Position numbers and translations under genes: made by a program
Shown: piece after piece, positions 1 to 5,883 of the stretch
Numbering within the stretch: position 1 is the stretch's first letter
Layout: the number at the start of each line of letters is the position of its first letter
Assembly: GCA_013375405.1 (NCBI GenBank)
Contig: JABXJU010000144.1
Location: 1-10,873, forward strand
Direction: 5' to 3'
Source: Candidatus Helarchaeota archaeon
GTDB taxonomy: Archaea; Asgardarchaeota; Lokiarchaeia; Helarchaeales; HEL-GB-A
DNA length: 10,873 bases
Notes under the pieces: model-generated
The model's input: only the letters and a program-made list of their open reading frames with translations
Told to the model about the DNA's origin: nothing
Databases searched by the model: none

Positions 1-1
1 A

Positions 2-541
2 AGGGAGATAGCCATAAAGTGCCCACTCATTTTTACACCTGAAGAAGCAAATATTGCAATGCTTCGTAACTTAATGAATAGTCTAACTAAAGATTATCGC
101 AGGTGGGCATTACCTTCTTCTCCTCCTGATACATATACTATGCTGCATGACGTGGTGAATCAATATGAGATCTCACATATACAAGCATTTCAAATATCGG
201 GCGACCCCTATCAGTTAGAATCCTGGTACTATACTCGGACTAAAACCACTAATCATCCAATTGCGATACGGATTAACGTTTCAGAGCAAAATAATACCCT
301 AGATTTAACAATCGGCTGCGAAGACATGGCAGAATTAACGGGATTACTTGCTAAAATCTCCGAAGATTTTCAGAACAAGATACGAGACAAGTTTCAACAA
401 GAACCTAAACCTGCTTTTGGAAACCTTAAGGACCTCTTATGCGAATGTGGTAGTCCCTTAGCGAAACTTCCTTCTATATCGGAAAATGTCACGTGCAATT
501 CCTGTCAAAAATCATATACATGGAAAATGCTTGGCTACTAG
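2..541 (+). CDS. C-terminal zinc-ribbon protein of unknown function, 5'-truncated by the window
   Basis: I do not recognise this gene. The reading frame is open from base 2 with no stop, so the first ATG inside it (59) is probably internal and the true start lies before the window; codons 2-58 read as plausible protein (..EIAIKCPLIFTPEEANIA). The visible 179 residues form a mixed alpha/beta region followed by a C-terminal Cys pattern CxC...CxxC (codons at 440, 446, 494 and 503) with a 15-residue spacer, typical of a small zinc ribbon that may bind nucleic acid or protein. There is no signal peptide or membrane segment in the visible part. It ends with TAG at 539-541, 37 bases before the LysRS-family start, so the two may be co-transcribed. 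The function is unassigned; the zinc-binding call is an inference from the cysteine spacing. Confidence 0.7.
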   Translation, partial: REIAIKCPLIFTPEEANIAMLRNLMNSLTKDYRRWALPSSPPDTYTMLHDVVNQYEISHIQAFQISGDPYQLESWYYTRTKTTNHPIAIRINVSEQNNTLDLTIGCEDMAELTGLLAKISEDFQNKIRDKFQQEPKPAFGNLKDLLCECGSPLAKLPSISENVTCNSCQKSYTWKMLGY

Positions 542-568
542 ACTTTTAACTTATGACTTAATAATTTT

Positions 569-574
569 GGCGAT
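569..574 (+). promoter_or_regulatory. Ribosome-binding site deciding the GTG start at 579
   Basis: GGCGAT resembles the GGTGAT core of an archaeal Shine-Dalgarno sequence with one mismatch and ends 4 bases before GTG 579. The same 4-base spacing is seen before ATG 5518 (GGTGAT) and GTG 6985 (GGTTAG). It supports GTG 579 over the in-frame ATG at 486, which would overlap the upstream gene and add about 30 residues with no family counterpart. Confidence 0.5.
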
Positions 575-578
575 CTTC

Positions 579-2357
579 GTGGCAGATGACAATATTACAT
601 TCTGGGCAGATGATTTAGCAGATTCAATAATCCAACGCCAATCTTATAATTACCTTAAGAAACCTTTTCCTATATTGAAAGAACATACCATAAAAAGTAG
701 TACTTCAATTAGTGGTGTCCCCCATATCGGGAATGCCTGTGATGTTTTCCGAGCAGAAGCCGTAGTTAAAGCATTAAGAGATGCTGGGAAAAAGGTCCAA
801 TTTATATGGGTCGCTGAAAATATGGACCCCTTACGTAAAGTCCCAGCGGGAATCCCAGATAAATTTGAAGCCTTTCTTGGGCGTCCTGTCGCCGAACTTC
901 CCTGTCCCGAAGATTGTTGTCGAAATTATTCTGAACATTTTGTTAATCTTTTCATTGACTCTTTGCGAGACCATTTCGGAGTGAAACTCAAAGTCCTGTA
1001 TATGGATCAAATCTACTCTTCTGGCCAATTGTATCCCTTAATTAAAGCGGCATTAGATAAAATTGATCACCTGAGGGAAATTATTAATCTCTATCGTGAT
1101 ACTCCCCTTCCCGAAAATTGGATCCCATGGAAACCAATCTGTAAAAATTGTGGTAAAATTATCACTACACGAATGATGGGGCGTGATGGGAATGAAATCC
1201 TGTACTCCTGTGAAGATTATGCTTTTAAACATCGCAAAATTGAGGGATGCCATCATGAAGGGGTTAGTGACATCCGGAAAGGTTATGGAAAATTACTCTG
1301 GCGGGTGGAGTGGGCGAGTCAATGGGCACTTTGGAAGATTAGTTTTGAACCTTTTGGAAAGGAACACGGTGTGAATTGCCCTCATATTACTGGAAAACCA
1401 CGAATTGGTGCTGGCTCCTTCTGGGTTGCTGGTAATATCACCGAAGAAATTTTTGAGTGGCCGGAACCATGCCCTACGAAGAGTCCCAATACCTTACAAC
1501 CCTATGAATATGTACTCGTTGGGAATCAAAAAATGTCTGCTTCTATGGGTAATACAATTGCTACTTGGGATTGGCCCACCTTCTCATCCCCTGAGGCACT
1601 CAAATTATTTTTTTTAAGAAAACCAAAATCACAATCCAATATTATGGCATCCTTAAAAATAAACAAAAAGTATAAGCTAATCGATGTTGATCTCGACATC
1701 CCGAAATTAATTGACGATCTAATTGATTATTCAAAATTATTTTACGATTATGACGCACAAAATGTTGTGACAAAATTAAATATTGAAATAAATAAGATTG
1801 ATATGTATAAAAGGCTCTATAAATTATGCCAAGTTGAAGAAAAATCACCTCCTCAAATACCAAAAACTCTCCCATCTGCAACCCTATTAGAAATCATCCC
1901 GTTAGAAAAAATAATTGGAAAACCAAATCTAGTTCAAAAGGCTTTTGAAATGGCTAAAAAAATATTTCATGTCAACCAATTGGATGAAAAAGAAAAAAAG
2001 GCAATACAACTTTCTCTGGAAAGAACACAAACTTATTTGCAAACTTATGCCCCTGATAAGAAAAAGTTTGAAATTGCTGAAAAAATTAGTCCAGAAATTC
2101 AGAACCAAATTAAACCCACTGAATATGAGGCACTTAAGATTTTTATCGATAGATTTGAGCGTAATGAGTGGGATGAAAGAAGTCTTGAACAAGAAATTTA
2201 TACTATTGGAAAACAAATTTTACAAAGCGGTAAAAAAATGTTTCAACTTCTCTATAAAATATTACTGGGGAAAAAAAGTGGACCACGTCTTGCTCCATTA
2301 CTCCTGACAATAGAAAAAAGCTGGATTATCACACGTTTCAACGAAATACTAACGTGA
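579..2357 (+). CDS. lysS: Class I lysyl-tRNA synthetase family protein with divergent active site
   Basis: Class I lysyl-tRNA synthetases charge tRNA-Lys with lysine in the cytoplasm using a Rossmann-fold catalytic domain. From GTG 579 the protein is 592 residues, somewhat longer than the usual 520-540, and starts as the family does (FWADDLADSII). Visible landmarks are HIGN at 49-52, LRKVP at 85-89, a zinc-knuckle-like CxxC at 188/191 with C211 and C224, WRVEW at 241-245, GKEH at 260-263, LQPYEY at 306-311 and KMSAS at 318-322. Residues from about 350 on form the helical tRNA-binding cage, ending in the conserved GPRLAP-type block. Fold and length are therefore complete. Several residues near the lysine pocket differ from the canonical enzyme: SGIT becomes SSTS, WDxYD becomes AENMD, DWPMRW becomes EWASQW, and SFDT/SYDTG becomes SFWVAG after an insertion of about 11 residues. 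It may be a divergent LysRS or a paralogue with another substrate; family membership is firm, substrate is not. Confidence 0.87.
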   Translation: MADDNITFWADDLADSIIQRQSYNYLKKPFPILKEHTIKSSTSISGVPHIGNACDVFRAEAVVKALRDAGKKVQFIWVAENMDPLRKVPAGIPDKFEAFLGRPVAELPCPEDCCRNYSEHFVNLFIDSLRDHFGVKLKVLYMDQIYSSGQLYPLIKAALDKIDHLREIINLYRDTPLPENWIPWKPICKNCGKIITTRMMGRDGNEILYSCEDYAFKHRKIEGCHHEGVSDIRKGYGKLLWRVEWASQWALWKISFEPFGKEHGVNCPHITGKPRIGAGSFWVAGNITEEIFEWPEPCPTKSPNTLQPYEYVLVGNQKMSASMGNTIATWDWPTFSSPEALKLFFLRKPKSQSNIMASLKINKKYKLIDVDLDIPKLIDDLIDYSKLFYDYDAQNVVTKLNIEINKIDMYKRLYKLCQVEEKSPPQIPKTLPSATLLEIIPLEKIIGKPNLVQKAFEMAKKIFHVNQLDEKEKKAIQLSLERTQTYLQTYAPDKKKFEIAEKISPEIQNQIKPTEYEALKIFIDRFERNEWDERSLEQEIYTIGKQILQSGKKMFQLLYKILLGKKSGPRLAPLLLTIEKSWIITRFNEILT

Positions 2358-2382
2358 TAATCATTTAAACTATTTTCTAGAT

Positions 2383-2403
2383 AAAAAATTTAAATTTTTT
2401 TTT
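2383..2403 (+). terminator. Oligo-T terminator after the LysRS-family gene
   Basis: Nine consecutive T (2395-2403) lie 38 bases after the stop codon. They end a perfect 18-base palindrome (AAAAAATTTAAATTTTTT, 2383-2400). Archaeal RNA polymerase terminates mainly on such T runs, so this probably ends the transcript. Confidence 0.6.
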
Positions 2404-2923
2404 AAAATCACTATAAATGTTGAATTTTTCAGGTACCAAGAAATTTAGATGGAAATTGGGTAACATAATGGATTTAAATAATTGATAATACCTTTTCATG
2501 ATAAGTATTATCAAATAAATTCTTAAGTTTCAATGAAAATGGAAATTTCTTCTTCCTCTTATCGAAAAATAATAAAAAAAGCGATAAATTACTAATTATT
2601 TATAATTATTGATCAACACAAACATGTAAAATTTGAAAGATTATTTTCTAACTTTTAGATATAAATCAGCCTATAGACAAAAATATGCTTAAAACTATCA
2701 AATAAAATTGAAAAATTGACATATTTGATCTTCGAAGACCTTTGAAACAAACATAGCAAAATTGCCTGCTTCAAATGTTCGAAATCTACATTTCCTTGTG
2801 GAAATTCTCTCACAACATTTAAATAGATTGAAATTCTTTGACATTACAAAGATAATATCTGACTGTATAATAATTTAGACAAAAATCGTCATTAACATTT
2901 GATGATACATAAGTGAAAATAAA
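2404..2923. other. 520-base AT-rich non-coding region with small hairpins and the promoter of the next gene
   Basis: I see no credible gene here; the longest ATG frame noted is 22 codons and has no ribosome-binding site. The region contains several inverted repeats: a 10-bp stem at 2482-2514, TTATCG/CGATAA at 2559-2587, a 10-base palindrome TCTTCGAAGA at 2729-2738, ATTTCC-TTGT-GGAAAT at 2790-2805 and TCTTTG/CAAAGA at 2835-2852. A TATA-like TATAATAA at 2866-2873 would place transcription start near 2893-2896, about 30 bases before ATG 2924. No tRNA, C/D-box pair or CRISPR-like array was found by eye. Confidence 0.55.
2482..2514. repeat. 10-bp perfect inverted repeat (stem-loop)
   Basis: TTGATAATAC (2482-2491) is the exact reverse complement of GTATTATCAA (2505-2514), separated by a 13-base loop. 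It is the longest perfect stem I noticed in the intergenic DNA. It lies about 80 bases beyond the T-run terminator and more than 400 bases before the next gene, so it fits neither as that terminator nor as a simple operator. AT-richness raises the chance of a coincidental stem. Confidence 0.5.
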
Positions 2924-3712
2924 ATGGTTTTAAGCCGGTTGCGAAAAATTTCAGAAAAAATACTCAAACCTGCAGCAAATTTCGCAATTAAAATAGGCAT
3001 TACTCCAAATATGGCCACATTCTTAGCTTTTCTAGTTTCCATAATAGCAGCTGGTTTAATATTCTTATATCCAATATGGAATTATATCTTAATTTTTAGT
3101 GCCGGTTTAATCTTTCTGTCTGGCTACTTTGATGCACTTGATGGTGCCATAGCCCGTAATTCCTACCGTATTACAAAGTTTGGTGGGTTTCTTGATTCTG
3201 TCTTAGATCGATATGCAGACGCTATTATGATCGGGTGTCTTATCTTAGTTGGATATCCCACTCAAATATTATGTGTGACATGGATTGGACTCGTTGCATT
3301 AATTGGGTCGCTCCTCGTCAGCTATACTCGCGCCCGTGCAGAATCTGCAGGTGCAACAAACGGTAAAAAGATGGCAGTTGGAATTGCAGAACGTTCGGAA
3401 CGGATGATCATCTTAATGATAGTCTTTGTATTACAAGGGTTCCCAGAATTGAGTTTAACTACTAATCCTCTTTTGAATTATACAGGCATTGGAATGATCA
3501 TTCTTGCTGTGCTAACTCATATTACTGTTATACAACGAATTATTCATGCATATCGCGTTTTACCAGAGGTAGAACAAAAGAGCAAGGACGAAGAAAAGGC
3601 AAGTAGTCCAGAAGAAAAGACAGGTAGCATAGAGGAAATAATAACAAGACCTGCAGAATTAACGAGTAGCCCGGAAGAATTCGTGAGCAAACCAGAAAAG
3701 ATAATAAGTTAA
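2924..3712 (+). CDS. CDP-alcohol phosphatidyltransferase, probably archaetidylinositol phosphate synthase
   Basis: This integral membrane enzyme family transfers a phospho-head group from a CDP-activated lipid. The signature D-x2-DG-x2-AR-x8-G-x3-D-x3-D is complete, with metal and catalytic Asp at 70, 73, 91 and 95. The LDSVLDRYADA stretch, SYTRARAES (133-141) and VGIAERSER (152-160) resemble the archaeal type that joins CDP-archaeol to inositol phosphate, which is why I prefer archaetidylinositol phosphate synthase over phosphatidylglycerol- or serine-type enzymes. About six membrane segments fall near residues 31-50, 52-68, 98-110, 113-135, 159-172 and 187-205. The last ~45 residues are a charged cytosolic tail of five heptads absent from the basic family fold. 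ATG 2924 is followed by the usual amphipathic N-terminus (VLSRLRKISEKILKP); AAGTGA upstream is a weak ribosome-binding site. The gene converges with a PadR gene. The exact head group is inferred. Confidence 0.88.
   Translation: MVLSRLRKISEKILKPAANFAIKIGITPNMATFLAFLVSIIAAGLIFLYPIWNYILIFSAGLIFLSGYFDALDGAIARNSYRITKFGGFLDSVLDRYADAIMIGCLILVGYPTQILCVTWIGLVALIGSLLVSYTRARAESAGATNGKKMAVGIAERSERMIILMIVFVLQGFPELSLTTNPLLNYTGIGMIILAVLTHITVIQRIIHAYRVLPEVEQKSKDEEKASSPEEKTGSIEEIITRPAELTSSPEEFVSKPEKIIS
3602..3706 (+). repeat. Five-copy 21-base (7-residue) tandem repeat in the C-terminal tail
   Basis: The end of the phosphatidyltransferase reads in exact heptads: SSPEEKT, GSIEEII, TRPAELT, SSPEEFV, SKPEKII, then S and stop (residues 227-262). 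The pattern is roughly [S/G/T]-x-[P/I]-[E/A]-[E/K]-x-[T/I/V]. At DNA level the copies are diverged, so this is an old repeat constrained at protein level, possibly a coil or interaction tail. Confidence 0.75.
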
Positions 3713-3750
3713 TTATAAGAAAAATATTAAGAATTTTTATAAAGAAAGAA
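3713..3750. terminator. Short bidirectional T/A-rich terminator between convergent genes
   Basis: These 38 bases separate the phosphatidyltransferase stop from the PadR stop. They contain a T5 run on the plus strand (3733-3737) and A runs that read as T runs on the minus strand (3720-3724), so both transcripts could terminate here. Confidence 0.45.
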
Positions 3751-4179
3751 TTAAAATTTGCTTTCTGCTTTATCAAAAACACTCTGTATTAATGTTTCCA
3801 CATATTTTTTGGCCTGATTCATGGCCCTTTTCCCTATTTCGGTGATCTCGTAATATTTACGGTTTGGTTTTCCCTCATCCTCGCTCGCTTTCCATTCAAC
3901 TTGAACCAATCCATCTTTTTTCATCTTGTACAATATCACATATCCACTTACTATTGCGGGCTGGAATCCGAACTGTCTTTGAATCTTCTGCTTGATTTCA
4001 TATCCGTACAGGGTTTCATCCTCTAATAAACGAAGGATATAAAGCCATAAATTTGCCTTAGTTAATTTATCCGCAAGTCGATTCATGGCTTTGGTAATAT
4101 TATTTTCTTTGAGGTTATCTTTATCAAGTAAAAGTGCGTTTAATTCTTGTATAGTTTCCGGATCTTTTTTCTTAGCCAT
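3751..4179 (-). CDS. PadR-family winged-helix transcriptional regulator
   Basis: This 142-residue cytoplasmic DNA-binding protein has the PadR winged helix at about residues 40-118. LWLYILRLLEDETLYGYEIKQ is helix 1-2, GFQPAIVSGYVILYKMKKDGLV holds the recognition helix, and the wing contains EGKPNRKYYEITEIGK, the most diagnostic PadR stretch. A charged N-terminal extension of about 35 residues precedes the domain. The C-terminal helix (residues 115-140) probably dimerises, and there is no large effector domain. ATG 4179 is preceded by GAGG 11 bases upstream. The gene lies 87 bases downstream of trmY on the same strand and converges with the phosphatidyltransferase gene. PadR proteins usually repress nearby efflux or stress genes or themselves; the target here cannot be read from the sequence. 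Confidence 0.88.
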   Translation of the reverse strand: MAKKKDPETIQELNALLLDKDNLKENNITKAMNRLADKLTKANLWLYILRLLEDETLYGYEIKQKIQRQFGFQPAIVSGYVILYKMKKDGLVQVEWKASEDEGKPNRKYYEITEIGKRAMNQAKKYVETLIQSVFDKAESKF

Positions 4180-4254
4180 TTTTTCGAAGACCTCTTTATT
4201 TCGTTTAATTTCTTAATGAAGAATAGAAACTAAATTTCCTTTTAAACTTTTATC

Positions 4255-4272
4255 TTTTAATGTCGATTAAAA
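4255..4272. repeat. Hairpin straddling the trmY stop codon
   Basis: TTTTAAT (4255-4261) and ATTAAAA (4266-4272) form a 7-bp stem with a GTCG loop. The hairpin overlaps the TAA of the minus-strand trmY gene (4267-4269). It could slow or end transcription between trmY and the PadR gene, but it is AT-only and may be fortuitous. Confidence 0.35.
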
Positions 4273-4869
4273 AACATATCCTTTTAGTTTCATGAGTAAA
4301 AATATGATGCAATGGCTTGCTAAATAACTTTCTGAGCCGAGACTGATTAATGTCGCTCCTAATTTATTCCTTAAAAGATCTTTTTCAGAGGGTTCCAGAT
4401 CTATATGATCACTCAAAATGAAAGTTAATGATTCAATATTTTCTTTTACTTTGTTAAGTTCATTTAAATAGTCTGAATAAGGTAACGAGTCTTCTTGCAA
4501 AAGGACAATAGGTCCTTTCTGAGTTAATTCACTTGCAAGCTGTAAGAATGATTTGTCTGTGATTGAGATCCCTTCAAATTGAGATCCCTTCAAAATCCCT
4601 TGAAATAACTGCGCCATTCGAATTTCATCAAGCGGAAGATCTTTCAACTGATTCCCGATGAAATCCAGCGATTTTGGAGGATTTGGAGGTCCGCACAAAA
4701 CCGTGTGAAATATTATATTTTTATACCCAAAGGAAAAGGTCGCTTGAATACATCGAAAGATTATATCTAACCGTCCTGAGGTGCCTGTGAGATCTTTTAT
4801 CAAAAATTTATTAGTAGTTACGCCTTTCGTGGATTTTACAAGAAAATGAAAATTAATTATTGATGGCAC
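4267..4869 (-). CDS. trmY: tRNA (pseudouridine54-N1)-methyltransferase TrmY
   Basis: TrmY is a SPOUT-fold, SAM-dependent enzyme that methylates N1 of pseudouridine 54 in the T-loop of archaeal tRNA, replacing the ribothymidine found in bacteria. At 200 residues the protein has the normal family length. Matching motifs are LTGTSGRLDIIFRCI (27-41), GPPNPPK (60-66), the SAM-knot region FILSDH (150-155), GATLISLG (171-178) and ASHCII (184-189), with the family's conserved Cys at 187. The start is GTG 4869: an in-frame TAG lies eight codons upstream and no ATG intervenes. A TATA-like TTTTAAA about 30 bases upstream suggests a very short or absent leader. The gene is divergent from S26e and followed by the PadR gene 87 bases downstream. 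Lineages using TrmY normally also make pseudouridine 54 with Pus10, which is not in this window. Confidence 0.93.
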   Translation of the reverse strand: MPSIINFHFLVKSTKGVTTNKFLIKDLTGTSGRLDIIFRCIQATFSFGYKNIIFHTVLCGPPNPPKSLDFIGNQLKDLPLDEIRMAQLFQGILKGSQFEGISITDKSFLQLASELTQKGPIVLLQEDSLPYSDYLNELNKVKENIESLTFILSDHIDLEPSEKDLLRNKLGATLISLGSESYLASHCIIFLLMKLKGYVF

Positions 4870-5044
4870 CTCAGTCTTATTCGTTATTTGCTATCCGTTT
4901 AAAATCGCTCAATGCATCCCAAATATTTACTACAAACATTTTTCCTCACCCGTAATCAATTTAAAACCACCAATAATATCATGTTGAATTTCAATATACG
5001 ATGGGTGATGATTATTCATTTTCATTATTAAGGTTTTTTCAAAG

Positions 5045-5146
5045 ACCGAATGGTTTTAATTTTAAATTCTCTTTATTATACACGCTTAATCAAAAGTATT
5101 TTTAATCTCTAAAAAATGAATTCTTTTATAAAAAAACCGAATGGTT
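5045..5146 (+). repeat. Two copies of the dyad ACCGAATGGTT upstream of S26e
   Basis: ACCGAATGGTT occurs at 5045-5055 and again at 5136-5146, starts 91 bases apart. Each copy is itself an inverted repeat, ACC-GAAT-GGT; the second extends to AACC-GAAT-GGTT. The second copy lies between the TATA box and the predicted transcription start, where a bound protein would block RNA polymerase. An operator role is inferred only from position. Confidence 0.4.
5124..5133 (+). promoter_or_regulatory. TATA box of the S26e gene, implying leaderless transcription
   Basis: TTTTATAAAA is a strong archaeal TATA match. Archaeal transcription starts about 26 bases downstream of the box centre, here near 5154, which coincides with ATG 5153. 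That favours a leaderless mRNA and would exclude the in-frame ATG at 5141 from the transcript. Confidence 0.65.
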
Positions 5147-5152
5147 AGAGAA

Positions 5153-5434
5153 ATGTGTCCCAAAAAACGTAAAAGTGGTGGTAGACGCAAGGGGAAAAGT
5201 GGGAATCCTGGCTTTATTCAATGCTCACAGTGTGGAAAACGCGTTCCACGAGATAAGGCTAAAAAAGTAACAAAAAATGTCTCTTTTGTAGATTATCAGA
5301 TGGTGAAAGAATTAAGAGCACAAGGTGCCTTCATCCCTCGACAAAGAGTAATAAAATATTATTGCGTATCTTGCGCTGTTCATCGTCGAGTGGTGAAAGT
5401 CAGAGCAAAGGCGGAGCGTAAAAACAGGCGTTAA
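5153..5434 (+). CDS. rps26e: Small ribosomal subunit protein eS26 (S26e)
   Basis: eS26 sits at the mRNA exit channel of the small ribosomal subunit near the 3' end of 16S/18S rRNA and contacts mRNA upstream of the start codon. The 93-residue protein is very basic and shows the full family pattern: N-terminal KKRKSGGRRKG, the zinc-binding pairs CSQC (24-27) and CVSC (71-74), VPRDKA (31-36) and HRRVVKVR (77-84). All four zinc ligands are present, so this is the zinc-bearing form. I start at ATG 5153 because family members begin at this point and the TATA box predicts transcription start there; the in-frame ATG at 5141 adds only MVRE. The protein is found in eukaryotes, TACK and Asgard archaea but not generally in Euryarchaeota, which makes it the best lineage marker in the window. 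It is followed by a terminator and an unrelated small gene. Confidence 0.96.
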   Translation: MCPKKRKSGGRRKGKSGNPGFIQCSQCGKRVPRDKAKKVTKNVSFVDYQMVKELRAQGAFIPRQRVIKYYCVSCAVHRRVVKVRAKAERKNRR

Positions 5435-5461
5435 CTACTCTTGATTTTTTAGTTCAAGTCT

Positions 5462-5498
5462 TCTCATAAAATGAGACGTTAAAAATTTTTTATTTTTT
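5462..5498 (+). terminator. Hairpin plus double T-run terminator after S26e
   Basis: TCTCAT-AAA-ATGAGA (5462-5476) forms a 6-bp stem with a 3-base loop. Two T6 runs follow at 5486-5491 and 5493-5498. This looks like an intrinsic terminator and suggests the next gene is transcribed separately, at least in part. Confidence 0.6.
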
Positions 5499-5506
5499 GT
5501 AAATTT

Positions 5507-5513
5507 AGGTGAT
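5507..5513 (+). promoter_or_regulatory. Shine-Dalgarno sequence fixing the ATG start at 5518
   Basis: AGGTGAT is a perfect complement to the archaeal 16S rRNA 3' end and ends 4 bases before ATG 5518. It shows that the in-frame GTG at 5509, which lies within this motif, is part of the ribosome-binding site and not the start codon. Confidence 0.75.
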
Positions 5514-5517
5514 TGGA

Positions 5518-5883
5518 ATGAACGAACCAGAAAGGAAGCTTGTTATCCGCTTTTCACAAGCAGATCGGATCAAAGCCTCAATATTAAACATGATGCAAAT
5601 TTTTCTCAAGTTTCAAGATTATTTAGAGCATAAAAAGGAAGAACCTGACGGGAAAACTGTACTTTCGTGGTTTTTGAATCTTTTATTTAATGATACAGCT
5701 CGGGCAGCAAATATATCTCAAAGCCAAAATCTTATTGAAGCGCAAAATTTATTATCAGAGATTATTGCAGAATTCGGTGTGGGATCACATCCAAATTTCC
5801 AAAGATTAATGGATTCTTTGCGAAATACAATTATAAAAATCACATCTGAAGCTTCTTATGCCGCAAAAGAATTGAAATTTTAG
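5518..5883 (+). CDS. Hypothetical all-helical protein, 121 residues
   Basis: I do not recognise this family. The protein is soluble, without cysteines, signal peptide or membrane segment. It is predicted by eye to be mostly helical: a basic N-terminus (ERKLVIRFSQADRIK), a helix around residues 14-37, a hydrophobic helix near 44-58 (TVLSWFLNLLF), a Gln/Asn-rich helix near 65-85, and a C-terminal helix pair around 91-118. A four-helix bundle is plausible. The start is fixed by AGGTGAT upstream of ATG 5518. It lies 83 bases after S26e, separated by a terminator, and its TAG stop directly touches the stop of the opposite-strand sugar kinase. Real coding status is supported by the strong ribosome-binding site, the intact frame and a protein-like composition. 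A function cannot be assigned. Confidence 0.8.
   Translation: MNEPERKLVIRFSQADRIKASILNMMQIFLKFQDYLEHKKEEPDGKTVLSWFLNLLFNDTARAANISQSQNLIEAQNLLSEIIAEFGVGSHPNFQRLMDSLRNTIIKITSEASYAAKELKF

Larger units (their letters stand above)
4870..5152. promoter_or_regulatory. Divergent promoter region between trmY and S26e
   Basis: These 283 bases hold the promoters of two opposite genes. On the minus side, TTTTAAA about 30 bases before GTG 4869 is the trmY TATA candidate. On the plus side, TTTTATAAAA at 5124-5133 serves S26e. A repeated dyad ACCGAATGGTT (5045-5055 and 5136-5146) is the only other structure I see; no RNA gene was recognised. Confidence 0.5.

Noticed and set aside
486..578. Upstream ATG 486 as start of the LysRS-family protein
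   Set aside because: It would overlap the 3' end of the upstream gene by 56 bases and add residues with no family counterpart; the family start matches GTG 579, which has a ribosome-binding site.
2417..2485. 22-codon ATG frame in the non-coding gap
   Set aside because: It is very short, with no ribosome-binding site and no recognisable composition; not supportable as a gene.
2778..2786. GTTCGAAAT resembling a tRNA T-loop
   Set aside because: The flanking five bases do not pair and no acceptor, D or anticodon arms are found.
2731..4193. Shared 11-mer TTCGAAGACCT upstream of the phosphatidyltransferase (2731-2741) and the PadR gene (4183-4193), possible PadR operator
   Set aside because: An 11-base match is expected by chance many times in a window this size on both strands, and the two copies are at very different distances from their genes.
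5005..5011. C-box-like GTGATGA suggesting a C/D-box guide RNA
   Set aside because: No D box (CTGA) lies within a suitable distance downstream and no C'/D' pair is present.
5141..5152. ATG 5141 as the S26e start
   Set aside because: The TATA box at 5124-5133 predicts a transcript starting near 5154, so this ATG would not be in the mRNA; it adds only four residues.
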